DNA of 64,000 nucleotides, from the NCBI GenBank assembly GCA_965214025.1, contig CBDCAW010000004.1, positions 62,001 to 126,000 of the forward strand. The letters run 5' to 3'. A program made the translations under genes and the position numbers. Under the pieces are notes generated by a model, which was given only the letters and a program-made list of their open reading frames with translations, had not been told where the DNA came from and did no database searches. Numbering within the stretch: the stretch's first letter is position 1; the number at the start of each line of letters is the position of its first letter. Origin of the DNA: Granulosicoccus sp965214025 (GTDB taxonomy: Bacteria; Pseudomonadota; Gammaproteobacteria; Granulosicoccales; Granulosicoccaceae). Below, piece after piece: positions 8,060 through 17,203 of this stretch.

Positions 8060-8833
8060 ATGTCACGATTCTCGGGCAAGACCATCATCGTCACCGGATC
8101 ATCCGGTGGCATCGGCGAAGGTATTGCACGCCGGTTCGCCGGCGAAGGCGCCAATGTCGTTCTCAACGGGCGTAACCGATCGAAACTCGACCGGGTGGCA
8201 GGCGATCTCGACACGTCGCGCACGCTGGTGGTCGAAGGCAGCGTTGCCGATCCTGCCTTTGCCGACGCGCTGATCAAGCAGACGACAGAGCGCTTCGGTG
8301 GCCTCGATACACTCGTGAACAACGCAGGCGTCGCCGCTTTCGGGCCGATCACCGAGGCAACGAACGAGGATATCGACAGCGTCATTGATATCAACGTCAA
8401 GGGGGTTCTGTACGTTTGCCGCGCCGCCATTCCGGCACTCAAACACAGCCGCGGCTCGATCGTGAACGTATCGAGCGTCTCCGGTAGCGGCGGCGACTGG
8501 CAGCTTGCGATCTACAACGCCTCGAAGGGTGCGGTCAGCAATCTCACCCGTGCCCTGGCACTCGAACTGGGCACCGCCGGTGTGCGGGCAAACGCGGTAT
8601 TGCCAAGCCTCACACGCTCGGACATGAGCGCGGATCTGATGGAGAACACCGTGCTGATGGATGCCTTCAAACGACGCATCGCATTAGGCCGTCCGGCGGA
8701 GCCCGACGACATAGCCGGACCTGTATTGTTTCTGGCATCCGACGATGCCGGTTTCGTCACCGGTGTGAACCTGCCGGTAGACGGCGGCGTGAGTGCCTCA
8801 AACGGTCAGCCGAACTTCATGGCGTATCAGTAA
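8060..8833 (+). CDS. Short-chain dehydrogenase/reductase (SDR)
   Basis: A 257-residue classical SDR that oxidises or reduces an alcohol/ketone with NAD(P). Visible motifs are TGSSGGIG (cofactor binding, residues 12-19), NNAG, a catalytic Ser in VSSVSGSGG, YNASK, and the terminal DGGVSAS. The residue after the second beta strand is GRN, which hints at NADP(H). The ATG is preceded by AAGGAG at a 5-nt distance. It sits 112 bp before a TRAP transporter on the same strand and may act on the imported substrate, but the substrate cannot be told from sequence. Confidence 0.9.
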   Translation: MSRFSGKTIIVTGSSGGIGEGIARRFAGEGANVVLNGRNRSKLDRVAGDLDTSRTLVVEGSVADPAFADALIKQTTERFGGLDTLVNNAGVAAFGPITEATNEDIDSVIDINVKGVLYVCRAAIPALKHSRGSIVNVSSVSGSGGDWQLAIYNASKGAVSNLTRALALELGTAGVRANAVLPSLTRSDMSADLMENTVLMDAFKRRIALGRPAEPDDIAGPVLFLASDDAGFVTGVNLPVDGGVSASNGQPNFMAYQ

Positions 8834-8945
8834 CGATACCTCGTGAAACTATCCTGTGCCTGAACGTTCGGACTGACGCCGACGATCCGTCGTATGGTCT
8901 GGTCACGCTCGATCATCGAGAGCGCGACCTTCAAGAGGAGCACTC

Positions 8946-10028
8946 ATGCAGCGACGCCAGTTCCTAGCAACCTCCGGCGCACTCGGCGCCACCGTACTCA
9001 GCGCACCGGCGCTCGCCCAGAGCGAAACTGTCGAGTGGAAGATGACCACCGCCTTCCCGCCAGGTCAGCCCTTCTATTCCACCGGCCCGGGTTCACTGAC
9101 GGACTTCACCGATCGCGTGCGAGAGATGAGCGACGGCCGTCTGGATATCAAGGTCTACCACGCTGACGAGCTGGTACCGGCATTCGAAGGCTTCGACGCC
9201 ACTCGCCAGGGTGTGGTGCAATGCAATGGCTGGGTCAGCTACTTCGGGGCGGGCAAGGTTCCGGCGGCTCAGTTCTTCGGTGCCGTGCCGTTCGGCATGT
9301 CCACTCAGGGCCAGAATGCCTGGTTCTATACCGGCAACGGCATGAAGCTGTGGAACGAGGTCTACGAACCGCTCGGTCTCGTCGCCTTTCCGGTAGGCAC
9401 CACCGGCGTACAGATGACAGGCTGGTTCAACAAGGAAATCAACTCGATCAAGGACATGAAGGGCCTGCGCATGCGCATACCCGGGCTGGCCGCCGAAGCC
9501 TACTCGCGTATCGGTGTGGAAGTGAAGGTGTTGCCGGGCGGTGAGATCTTTCCCGCTCTCGAGCGCGGTGTGATCGATGCGGCCGAATGGGTCGGCCCCG
9601 CGCAAGACAAGATTCTCGGGCTGAACAAGGCCGCGAAATACTATTACACCACCGGTTGGCACGAGCCCACCACCGTGACCGAGCTTGCGATCAACAAGGC
9701 TGCCTGGGATGACTTGCCCGGCGATGTGCAGGCGATCGTGACGAACGCCGCAGCGGCCTGCAACGTGATCTCGCATTCGTGGGCCGAGGCGAACAACGCG
9801 GCGGCGCTCAAGGAGTTCGAGGCTGACGGTATTGAAGTGCGCACGCTGCCATCGGAGGTAGTGGAAACGCTGCGCCAGGAAATGACACCGGTCTATGAGG
9901 GCCTCGCCGAGAAGGACCCCTTGTTCAAGAAGGTCATGGACGACTACTTCGCCTTCAAGACAGAACACGACATCTGGGCCCAGGCATCCGAAGAGGTCTG
10001 GCACTCCGAGCTCAGAGGCAAGTCCTGA
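8946..10028 (+). CDS. dctP: TRAP transporter solute-binding protein (DctP/TakP type)
   Basis: A 360-residue periplasmic receptor with a twin-arginine signal (RRQFLATSG...APALAQ). The body fits the 7TMR-DISM/DctP family: GLRMRIPGLAAEAYSRIGVE, then LPGGEIFPALERGVIDAAEWVGPAQD. This last block resembles 2-oxoacid-binding TakP and the group annotated for mannitol/chloroaromatic compounds. It is followed after 2 nt by dctQ and then dctM, a complete tripartite carboxylate importer. The start has GAGGAG about 6 nt upstream. Substrate is probably an organic acid. Confidence 0.93.
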   Translation: MQRRQFLATSGALGATVLSAPALAQSETVEWKMTTAFPPGQPFYSTGPGSLTDFTDRVREMSDGRLDIKVYHADELVPAFEGFDATRQGVVQCNGWVSYFGAGKVPAAQFFGAVPFGMSTQGQNAWFYTGNGMKLWNEVYEPLGLVAFPVGTTGVQMTGWFNKEINSIKDMKGLRMRIPGLAAEAYSRIGVEVKVLPGGEIFPALERGVIDAAEWVGPAQDKILGLNKAAKYYYTTGWHEPTTVTELAINKAAWDDLPGDVQAIVTNAAAACNVISHSWAEANNAAALKEFEADGIEVRTLPSEVVETLRQEMTPVYEGLAEKDPLFKKVMDDYFAFKTEHDIWAQASEEVWHSELRGKS

Positions 10029-10030
10029 CA

Positions 10031-10555
10031 ATGCAAGCCCGATCGCCGCGCCTGTTACGCATCGCGGACGCGGTCGATCTACTGACCGACTGGCTGGGGC
10101 ATCTTGCAACCGCCCTGCTGCTGTCACTCGTCGCTTTGCTGTTCTACAACGTCATCAGCCGCTACCTGTTCGGTGGTACCACGGTGTGGCTGCAGGAAAC
10201 GGAATGGCACCTGATGGTGCCGATCGCATTACTCGGCGTCACCGTACTGATGCGTGAAAACGGGCATGTGCGGGTAGACATGCTCTACGAGCGTTATCCG
10301 ACGCGCGTGAAGCACGCCGTGGATCTGACAGCGATGATCCTGGGAACGCTGGTTGCAGTGATGTTCATCCGCTACTCCTACGGGTTCGTCGAAAGCGCCT
10401 GGGCGATTCGCGAAGGCTCCGCCGATCCGGGTGGCCTGCCCGGTCGCTACTGGTTGAAGAGCCTGCTGCCCGCCTGCTTCGTATTGCTCGCCTTGCAATG
10501 CGCGGCCAATGCTTGCCGCCAGCTGGCCGCATTGCTCGATACCGGCCGCCGGTGA
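10031..10555 (+). CDS. dctQ: TRAP transporter small permease (DctQ)
   Basis: A 174-residue four-helix membrane protein. Hydrophobic segments are seen near residues 25-48, 60-78, 98-118 and 140-160, with the conserved W.QE.EWHLM and GHVRVD blocks. It forms the small membrane subunit that bridges the binding protein and DctM. It starts 2 nt after the dctP stop, so translation is probably coupled. Confidence 0.92.
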   Translation: MQARSPRLLRIADAVDLLTDWLGHLATALLLSLVALLFYNVISRYLFGGTTVWLQETEWHLMVPIALLGVTVLMRENGHVRVDMLYERYPTRVKHAVDLTAMILGTLVAVMFIRYSYGFVESAWAIREGSADPGGLPGRYWLKSLLPACFVLLALQCAANACRQLAALLDTGRR

Positions 10556-10618
10556 TCGTCCGGCGTCGTGATCCCGAGAGCATGAACCAGGAACGTCGAC
10601 CATGAGCGGTTCATCCCC

Positions 10619-11953
10619 ATGAGCGGCCTCCTGCAGCCCGAGGCCCTGGCCATCGGCATGATCGTGGCGTTCATGCTGCTGCTGTTGCTGGGCTTTCCCG
10701 TAGGCATCGGTATCGCTGTCGCAGGCTTCGTGTTCGGTTGGCTCGGCTTCGGGGATTTCCTGTTCAATCTCAGCCCGGCGCGCATTTACGGGGTAGTCAC
10801 GAAGTACGAGTTCATCGCGATACCGATGTTCGTCTACATGGGCGTGATGCTCGAGAAATCGCGGGCCGCCGAAGACATGCTGGAGGTCATCGGGCAACTA
10901 TCGGGCAAGCTGCACGGGGGCATGGCGCTCGCCCTGATCGTGGTCGGCGTCTTGATGGGCGCCTCCACGGGCATCGTCGGTGCCACCGTGGTCACTTTGA
11001 CGTTGCTGACCATGCCGGTGCTGCTGCGTCGTGGCTATGACGGCGGCCTGTCGTCAGGCGTCATCTGCGCCTCCGGAACACTCGGGCAGATCATTCCACC
11101 CTCGCTCGTTCTCATCCTTCTGGCGGACATCATGGGCGAAAGCGTCGGCACGCTGTTCGCCGCCTCCCTGATGCCCGGCCTCATGCTAGCCGCCCTGTAC
11201 GTCGGGTACGTTCTGCTGTTGGGCAAACTCCGGCCGGCGATGATGCCGCTCATACCGATCAGCGACGATCCATCGGACAAGGGATTTCGGTTGTTCCTGA
11301 AGGCGATCAAGGCGCTGGCTCCTCCGCTGCTGCTGGTGGGCGGCGTGTTGGGCTCGATCATCGGCGGCATCGCCGCACCCACGGAGGCCGCCGGTGTCGG
11401 CGCGGTGCTCTCGATAGCCATCGCGGCGCTCTACGGGAGGCTGACCCTGAGCATGATCTGGGCAGCCGCCGCGAGTGCGCTACGCATTTCGGCGATGATC
11501 TTCTTCATTCTGATCGCGGCACAGATCTTCGCCATCGCTTTCCGCGGTCTCGATGGCGACACGTTGATCAGTGACACCCTGACGCTGTTGCCGGGTGGTG
11601 AAACCGGTGCGCTGCTCTTCCTGATGCTGTTGCTGTTCATCCTCGGGTTCTTTCTCGAATGGATAGAGATCAGCTATATCGCGCTGCCGCTGTTGCTGCC
11701 GTTCTTTCAGGAAGCCGGCACCGACATGGTGTGGCTTGCTGCGCTGATCGCTCTCAATCTGCAGACCTCGTTTCTCACCCCGCCATTCGGTTGGGCACTG
11801 TTCTTTCTCAAGGGCTCGGCTCCGCCTGCCATCACCACCGGCATGATCTATCGCGGCGTGATGCCTTTCATCGCCATCCAGATGGTGGCGCTGGTGCTGT
11901 TGTTCACGCTGCCGGGTATTGCCACCTGGTTACCCGACCTTATCGGCTGGTAG
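10619..11953 (+). CDS. dctM: TRAP transporter large permease (DctM)
   Basis: A 444-residue, roughly 12-helix sodium-coupled permease. Typical blocks include G.GIAVAGFVFG, IAIPMFVYMGVMLE, GGMALALIVVGVLMGASTGIVGATVVTL, SSGVICASGTLGQIIPPSL, IAAPTEAAGVGAVLS and SFLTPPFGWALFFLKG. It completes the dctPQM set and lies 63 bp after dctQ. An out-of-frame ATGAGCGG copy precedes the real start. Its 3' end overlaps the convergent Rieske gene by 24 bp. Confidence 0.95.
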   Translation: MSGLLQPEALAIGMIVAFMLLLLLGFPVGIGIAVAGFVFGWLGFGDFLFNLSPARIYGVVTKYEFIAIPMFVYMGVMLEKSRAAEDMLEVIGQLSGKLHGGMALALIVVGVLMGASTGIVGATVVTLTLLTMPVLLRRGYDGGLSSGVICASGTLGQIIPPSLVLILLADIMGESVGTLFAASLMPGLMLAALYVGYVLLLGKLRPAMMPLIPISDDPSDKGFRLFLKAIKALAPPLLLVGGVLGSIIGGIAAPTEAAGVGAVLSIAIAALYGRLTLSMIWAAAASALRISAMIFFILIAAQIFAIAFRGLDGDTLISDTLTLLPGGETGALLFLMLLLFILGFFLEWIEISYIALPLLLPFFQEAGTDMVWLAALIALNLQTSFLTPPFGWALFFLKGSAPPAITTGMIYRGVMPFIAIQMVALVLLFTLPGIATWLPDLIGW

Positions 11954-12259
11954 CAACAGGACCTGCACCTGATCATCCCTGACGCGTACCGGCCAGGTCT
12001 TGAGTGGCCGTGTGGCCGGTGCGAACAGGGCCCGACCGTCGCGGACGTCGAAGCAGCCCTGATGCAGCGGGCACTCGATGGTGCAGCCATCCAGATAACC
12101 ATCGGCAAGATCGGCACCGCCATGCGTGCACAGTGCATCGGTGACGAACAAGCCTTCCACCGTATCGTAGATCGCCAGCTTGCGCTTTCCGACGTCGACG
12201 CGTGTGACATCATCGGCCTCGATGTCGGCGTACGGGATCAACGGCGTCCAGTCACTCAT
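11930..12259 (-). CDS. Rieske-type [2Fe-2S] ferredoxin
   Basis: A 109-residue soluble Rieske protein. The cluster ligands are in CTHGGADLADGY and CPLHQGCFD (C-x-H...C-x-x-H). It looks like the ferredoxin component of an oxygenase system. It lies 119 bp downstream of a membrane di-iron desaturase-like gene on the same strand, so it may deliver electrons to that enzyme. The reductase is not visible. Its stop lies inside the end of dctM. Confidence 0.93.
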   Translation of the reverse strand: MSDWTPLIPYADIEADDVTRVDVGKRKLAIYDTVEGLFVTDALCTHGGADLADGYLDGCTIECPLHQGCFDVRDGRALFAPATRPLKTWPVRVRDDQVQVLLLPADKVG

Positions 12260-12378
12260 CCGTGTGCTCCGAGCACTTCCATACGATAGTGGCCGTCAAT
12301 GATCTTCAGGAGCTGAACAGACGCGGAAGGCAGCGCGCGGAGGCGCAGCGCCGGGGCAGTGCGGACGCAGCAACGTAC

Positions 12379-13470
12379 TCAACCACGGGAAGCTTGCCGC
12401 TGCACGATGCGCTGCAGGATATCGCGATGGCTGCCCCGGTAGCCGTCATGCACGACGGTCAGCCGGTCACCGAGCTTCTCATGCAGGTCTCCCAACCGGT
12501 GAAACGGCACCGACGAGGCGTAATGATGCTCGGCATGGTAGTTCATGTTCCAGGCCAGGAAGCGCCACGGCAATGACACCACGTTGGTACGCACGTTCTC
12601 GAAGCGGTCGTCGGTAGTCGGACGGCCGACATGCTCGGTCATGCGGGTGTAGCGCATGACAGGCTCCGCCAGCACCATGGGCAACCACCAGTACCAGAAA
12701 GGGGCTGTTGACCCGCTGATCAGCATGAACCCGACGATGCCCAGGTAGGCAGCTCCCATGAGGCGCGACTCGTTGAGCACGGCCTGACGTTCACTGCGCG
12801 GGATGAAGACCTTCTCGGCATCGGTGAGAGTGCCGAAGGCACGTCGCACCAAGCCACCGATGTTGTAGTACCAGTACGGCAGACCCGACAGGTAGAGCAG
12901 GTAGCCGGCCCGCGATTCCGGTAGCTCGATGAGCTCCGGGTCGTGACCACGCAGATTCGTGTAGGTGTGATGGTCGCAATGCTCATAGCGAAAATGCAGT
13001 GGCGGCAGGATCAGCAGAAAGCCACAGATGCGCGTCAGTGCGAGACACAGGCGCCGCGAGCGAAAGGCGGTGAAGTGTGTGCACTCGTGCAGGATCGGGA
13101 AATGATGAACCAGCAGCAGCCCGTGCAACAGCAAGGCCGGCAGCAGCCACCACCCAGCATCGTAGCTCAGGTATACGCCCGTGGTGGTCAGCGCCAGAAG
13201 TGCCAGCCAGATACCGAGATGAATCAGCCCCGGTACGTTGCTGCGCTTCATGAGTTGCTTAAGCTCACGCCGGCTCAAGGGAAACTCGGAGGAGGACTCG
13301 GAGGATCCGTCAACGGCAACGTGGACAGATGAGCCTGAGGCTGTCGGGTTACCCGTCGTACTGGTGTTTGCGGCGGTGGTTACTGTGTCTTTCATTGTGT
13401 GAGCAGTCTGCGCGATGGCGATGGCTGGCTGGTGGTCCTTCCCCATGATGGATGCCGGGTTCGTCGACAT
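12379..13470 (-). CDS. Membrane di-iron fatty acid desaturase/hydroxylase family protein
   Basis: A 363-residue membrane oxygenase. The three histidine clusters are HECTH, HCDHH and NMNYHAEHH, with hydrophobic pairs around them. The first 75 residues are a Ser/Thr-rich low-complexity tail with no family support, so a later start such as the ATG at 13395 is possible. The genomic pairing with a Rieske ferredoxin suggests hydroxylation or demethylation of a small molecule as much as lipid desaturation; this is inference. The convergent TRAP operon could import the substrate. Confidence 0.88.
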   Translation of the reverse strand: MSTNPASIMGKDHQPAIAIAQTAHTMKDTVTTAANTSTTGNPTASGSSVHVAVDGSSESSSEFPLSRRELKQLMKRSNVPGLIHLGIWLALLALTTTGVYLSYDAGWWLLPALLLHGLLLVHHFPILHECTHFTAFRSRRLCLALTRICGFLLILPPLHFRYEHCDHHTYTNLRGHDPELIELPESRAGYLLYLSGLPYWYYNIGGLVRRAFGTLTDAEKVFIPRSERQAVLNESRLMGAAYLGIVGFMLISGSTAPFWYWWLPMVLAEPVMRYTRMTEHVGRPTTDDRFENVRTNVVSLPWRFLAWNMNYHAEHHYASSVPFHRLGDLHEKLGDRLTVVHDGYRGSHRDILQRIVQRQASRG

Positions 13471-13620
13471 CAGCTTGCAGCCATGAAGCAGAACCGCTGC
13501 CAGCTCGAGCCCGTCGAGCGCTTTACAGGGGAAGTCGACATGTAGCGCACGAAGGTATGGGCCTTACCTCGTTGAAAGATACCATACTGATCAGGGAGCG
13601 AAGCCTGCGGGGCATGCGAG

Positions 13621-13637
13621 TTGTGCAGTGTGCACAA
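13621..13637. promoter_or_regulatory. Perfect 7-bp inverted repeat, operator-like
   Basis: TTGTGCA-GTG-TGCACAA lies in the 276-bp gap between the divergent desaturase and NfeD genes. Outer GCATG/CATGC bases extend the symmetry. It looks like a binding site for a dimeric regulator controlling one or both genes. No regulator gene is adjacent. A short transcript hairpin is the alternative reading. Confidence 0.45.
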
Positions 13638-13746
13638 GTCATGCAATGCATGCGGAGGAGTGTGGGGTATGCCAAGTGCCTGCGGGTCGTGGCGGGCACC
13701 CTGATATCCTGTACCGGCGGGCAGGCTGCACTGGCCCGAACGAGAG

Positions 13747-15366
13747 TTGTCGGCGTATCGTCAGGAGATGAAGCGGTACTTTCATGATAGTCGCCCGGCA
13801 GGTGATCGCTCGCGCGGAGTTCGCGCAGCGGGCGCACTGCTCCTGATCGCGCTCGCGACGGCACTGCTCTGGTTCGGCACCCCAGCGACTCGGGCACAGG
13901 AAACCGATGCCGACAACTCGACTCTGCCTACCGGTGACGAGGTCTTGGTCGCTACGTTGAGCGGCCCCATCGGCCCGGCAAGTACCGAGTACCTGCGGGG
14001 CCTCCTGGAAGAGGCGACGCCGAACACCACCCGGGCTCTGGTACTCGAACTGGATACGCCGGGCGGGCTGGTTACCTCGATGCGCACGATGATTCAGGCG
14101 ATCCTGGATGCACGGGTGCCCGTGCTGATGTATGTCAGTCCGCGTGGCTCGCGGGCCGCGAGCGCCGGCACCTATCTGCTTTACGCCAGCCATGTCGCTG
14201 CCATGGCTCCCGGCACGAATCTCGGTGCGGCCACACCGGTGGCGATCGGTGGTTTCGGCAACCCTGATGTACCTGATGTACCTGATGTACCTGATGATCC
14301 GGATAGACCCGATGAGAACCGCGACCGGACACCGGAACAGTCAGGCGACGATCAGGATGACACTGGGCAACAGGGCGACAATCTGGAAGAGGGCATTTCC
14401 GAGCCATCGGGCGACACCGGCGATAAGGCGAGGCCACCGCCACCTGCGACGGCGACGGAGGCCAAGGTCATCAACGACTCGGTAGCCTACATCCGCTCGC
14501 TTGCCGAGCTGCGCGGACGCAATGCCGACTGGGCGGAGGAGGCAGTTCGCGGCGCCCAGAGCCTGACGGCCGGTGAAGCGGCGAAGCGCGATGTCATCGA
14601 CCTGGTCGCCGATGATGTCGACGATCTGCTGCAGCGGGCGGACGGCCGCACGGTGGAGCTGCGTGGTTCCGAGATGGCATTGAATCTGACCGACGTCTCG
14701 CTGGAACGCGTCGAAGCCGACTGGCGTATCGAACTGCTGGCCTTCATCACCAATCCGAATGTGGCGCTGCTGCTGATGGCTATCGGCTTCTACGGCATCG
14801 TGTTCGAGTTCATCAACCCCGGTGCCCTGGTACCCGGCACCGTCGGCGCGATTTCCCTGCTGCTGGGGCTGTACGCTTTTTCTGCCCTGCCTCTGAACCT
14901 GCTGGGTGCGGGCCTGCTGCTGCTGGGTCTGGCTTTGATGATCGGCGAGGCCTTCCTGCCCTCCTTCGGTGTGCTCGGCATAGGTGGTGTGGCCGCGTTC
15001 TCCCTGGGAGCCACCGCACTGTTCGATACCGATGCTCCGGGCTTTCAGGTGGCGATACCGGTAGTGGCGGGCATCGCCGTCGGCAGCCTGCTGGTAACGT
15101 TGCTGATAGCACATATGGCGGTTCGGGCCACCCGTAGAAAGGGCGTTTCCGGTGAGCAGGGCTTGACGGGGCAAATCGCCGATGTACTCGACTGGTCGCA
15201 AAAAGGCGGTCACGTGTTCGTCGACGGCGAACGCTGGTCCGCGGTTTCAGACGTCGCTCTCGAGGCGCCGGCGAACGTGCGGGTAACAGGCTTGCGCGGC
15301 AACACTCTTCACGTCGAGCCGTGCGCATCGACGGACGATACATTCAAGGAAACACCAGAGACATGA
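13747..15366 (+). CDS. NfeD-type membrane-bound serine protease (ClpP-class)
   Basis: About 539 residues. A signal/anchor (about 24-52) is followed by a ClpP-like domain with LELDTPGG, the nucleophile region ASAGTY and a lysine in the AKVINDSVAYIRSLAE block, then four to five membrane helices (about 335-470) and an OB-like C-terminal domain. This is the full-length NfeD1b architecture, which works with a stomatin partner in membrane quality control. An acidic Pro-Asp-rich insert of about 70 residues interrupts the protease domain and includes a 9-bp DNA repeat. The start may be TTG 13747 or ATG 13768. The stop overlaps the slipin start (ATGA). Confidence 0.9.
   Translation: MSAYRQEMKRYFHDSRPAGDRSRGVRAAGALLLIALATALLWFGTPATRAQETDADNSTLPTGDEVLVATLSGPIGPASTEYLRGLLEEATPNTTRALVLELDTPGGLVTSMRTMIQAILDARVPVLMYVSPRGSRAASAGTYLLYASHVAAMAPGTNLGAATPVAIGGFGNPDVPDVPDVPDDPDRPDENRDRTPEQSGDDQDDTGQQGDNLEEGISEPSGDTGDKARPPPPATATEAKVINDSVAYIRSLAELRGRNADWAEEAVRGAQSLTAGEAAKRDVIDLVADDVDDLLQRADGRTVELRGSEMALNLTDVSLERVEADWRIELLAFITNPNVALLLMAIGFYGIVFEFINPGALVPGTVGAISLLLGLYAFSALPLNLLGAGLLLLGLALMIGEAFLPSFGVLGIGGVAAFSLGATALFDTDAPGFQVAIPVVAGIAVGSLLVTLLIAHMAVRATRRKGVSGEQGLTGQIADVLDWSQKGGHVFVDGERWSAVSDVALEAPANVRVTGLRGNTLHVEPCASTDDTFKETPET
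14263..14289. repeat. Three 9-bp copies inside the NfeD gene
   Basis: CCTGATGTA is repeated three times in tandem plus a partial fourth, encoding repeated Pro-Asp-Val in the acidic insert of the NfeD-like protease. The unit is in frame, so copy-number change would only alter linker length. Confidence 0.85.
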
Positions 15367-16157
15367 ACTCCTTCTACTTCTACCTGCCGATCATCATCCT
15401 CGTGGTCGTCTTCCTGTTCTCGGCCGTTCGCATCATGCGAGAGTACGAAAGAGCCGTGATCTTCACCCTCGGACGATTCAGCGGCGTGAAGGGGCCGGGC
15501 TTGATCTTGCTGGTGCCTTTCATCCAGCAGCTGGTCAAGGTCGATCAACGTACGCTGGTGCTCGATGTACCCGAACAGGACGTCATCTCGCAAGACAACG
15601 TATCGGTCAGGGTGAGCGCCGTCATCTACTTCAGGGTCAGCGATCCTGAGCGCTCGGTGATTCAGGTGGAAAACTATCGCCAGGCCACCAGCGAACTGGC
15701 ACAGACCACACTGCGATCGGTGCTCGGCAAGCACGAGCTGGATGAAATGCTCTCGGAGCGTGACAAGCTCAACAACGATATCCAGAATCTGCTGGAGGCG
15801 CAGACCGACAGCTGGGGCATCAAGGTGGCCAACGTGGAGATCAAACACGTCGACCTGAACGAGGGCATGATACGCGTCATCGCGCGTCAGGCCGAAGCCG
15901 AGCGTGAGCGTCGCGCCAAGGTGATCAATGCAGAAGGTGAAGAGCAGGCTGCGCAGAAGCTGCTCGAGGCGGCGCGCATCATGGCCGAGGAACCCGGTGC
16001 GATGCAGTTGCGCTACCTCAGCACCTTGTCGCACATCGGTGCGCAGAACAGCTCGACCATCGTGTTCCCATTTCCGGGTGATGCCGGGCAGGCGCTCGCT
16101 GGTGCGCTCGGAGGGCTGCAGCGTGGTGGCGGTACCGGCAGCGGTCCTGGCGGCTGA
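15363..16157 (+). CDS. Slipin/stomatin-like SPFH protein
   Basis: A 264-residue membrane-anchored SPFH protein. One N-terminal helix (about 5-25) precedes the band-7 domain, with REYERAVIFTLGRF, GPGLILLVPFI, a DVP.QDVIS.DNVSV block and VEIKHVDLNEGM..VIARQAEAERERRAKVI. The ATG at 15363 overlaps the TGA of the NfeD gene, the classic nfeD-slipin pair, in which the protease processes or regulates the stomatin. The tail ends in a Gly-rich stretch. Confidence 0.95.
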   Translation: MNSFYFYLPIIILVVVFLFSAVRIMREYERAVIFTLGRFSGVKGPGLILLVPFIQQLVKVDQRTLVLDVPEQDVISQDNVSVRVSAVIYFRVSDPERSVIQVENYRQATSELAQTTLRSVLGKHELDEMLSERDKLNNDIQNLLEAQTDSWGIKVANVEIKHVDLNEGMIRVIARQAEAERERRAKVINAEGEEQAAQKLLEAARIMAEEPGAMQLRYLSTLSHIGAQNSSTIVFPFPGDAGQALAGALGGLQRGGGTGSGPGG

Positions 16158-16317
16158 ACAACGCAGAACCCGACTGGTTGCTCCCTCATAATATTGACGG
16201 GTTCAAGTTCCCTCACATAGGGAAGGACCACCGGCCTCGTGGATGTGGAACTTGTTGACCCTGGCAGTCGGCGCATCGATGTAGTACAAGTTCAGGCGAC
16301 GCAAGGAGACGGACGCC

Positions 16318-17142
16318 ATGGTTACCACGCCCGATTCATCGCATCGCGACAACAGTGCCGATTCGCCATCGACTGCTGCCGCATCAGTAGCGGTTCCTGC
16401 AACCGAGCTGCTCAATGTCTACACGGGCGAAATCACGATTCGCGTGGATGAGCTGCCCGCTCTTCAACCGCAGGTGATACCTACCCGATCTGACAATCGC
16501 TGGCAGCGTTTCATTGCGGCAGGCAGGAGGCGCAGCTTCACGTTGGCGCGCGGTTTCGAAATGGAAGTATCCGGCAATGCCGTACCGGGCAATCTCAGTG
16601 GCACGCTGGTCATACCGGTGAAAGCCAAGGGTGTCATCAACGTGTTCGACGGTGCGTCGATTCCGCTACCGTGGGTTGTGAGTTATGCCAGCTTCGGCGT
16701 GTTGCGCCCATTGGGCATCCTGCTGGCTGCATCCGTGGTGCACGACTTCGCCTTTCAGTACGGCTACCTGCCGGTACGCCGCGACGGCCGTACCCGTGAT
16801 GTACCGGTAGAGCGCCATGATGCCGACGAACTGTTCCGCCTCATCACCGCCACGCTCAACCGGTCGCGATTCTTCAGCAGGCTTGCCTGGCACGCCGTTC
16901 GCCTGGGCTGGTGGTTCCTGCCCTACGCGGGCCAGAAGCGATCGGGCGAGGTGCCGCTCAAGAGTACCGTCATGGCAGGCGTGGCGGTGTTGGCCGGGCT
17001 CTTCGTGGCAGGTGTGGTGCGCGCTACCTGGCTCGACAACCTCGGGCCATTGCAGTCACTGGTATCGCTTGCCGGCCTCGTCGTGATGATCGTGGCGGTG
17101 GTCTACCTGTGGATCGCCGTGGAACAGCGGCGTCGAAGCTGA
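16318..17142 (+). CDS. DUF1353 family protein with C-terminal membrane helices
   Basis: 274 residues. The DUF1353 signature is present: DGASIPLPW...LGILLAASVVHDFAFQYGYLPV, then a D.LF..I block. The family is best known from phage and prophage tail or lysis regions and has no settled function. The C-terminus has two hydrophobic segments (about 205-225 and 240-262), suggesting membrane anchoring. The start has AAGGAG at 8-9 nt. No other phage gene is nearby, so it looks domesticated. Confidence 0.75.
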   Translation: MVTTPDSSHRDNSADSPSTAAASVAVPATELLNVYTGEITIRVDELPALQPQVIPTRSDNRWQRFIAAGRRRSFTLARGFEMEVSGNAVPGNLSGTLVIPVKAKGVINVFDGASIPLPWVVSYASFGVLRPLGILLAASVVHDFAFQYGYLPVRRDGRTRDVPVERHDADELFRLITATLNRSRFFSRLAWHAVRLGWWFLPYAGQKRSGEVPLKSTVMAGVAVLAGLFVAGVVRATWLDNLGPLQSLVSLAGLVVMIVAVVYLWIAVEQRRRS

Positions 17143-17203
17143 GGGCAGTTAGATGATGACTTCCCGCCAAAGGCATCCAGTGCAATGATGACTCTCTCAC
17201 ATC

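Noticed and set aside
7549..8175. Open frames on both strands crossing the 13-bp repeat
   Set aside because: They owe their length to the repeat, which lacks stops in all frames; the proteins are periodic and match no family.
16318..17142. Prophage remnant suggested by DUF1353
   Set aside because: No other phage gene is near, and the gene has gained membrane helices and a good ribosome binding site, so it looks like a resident gene.
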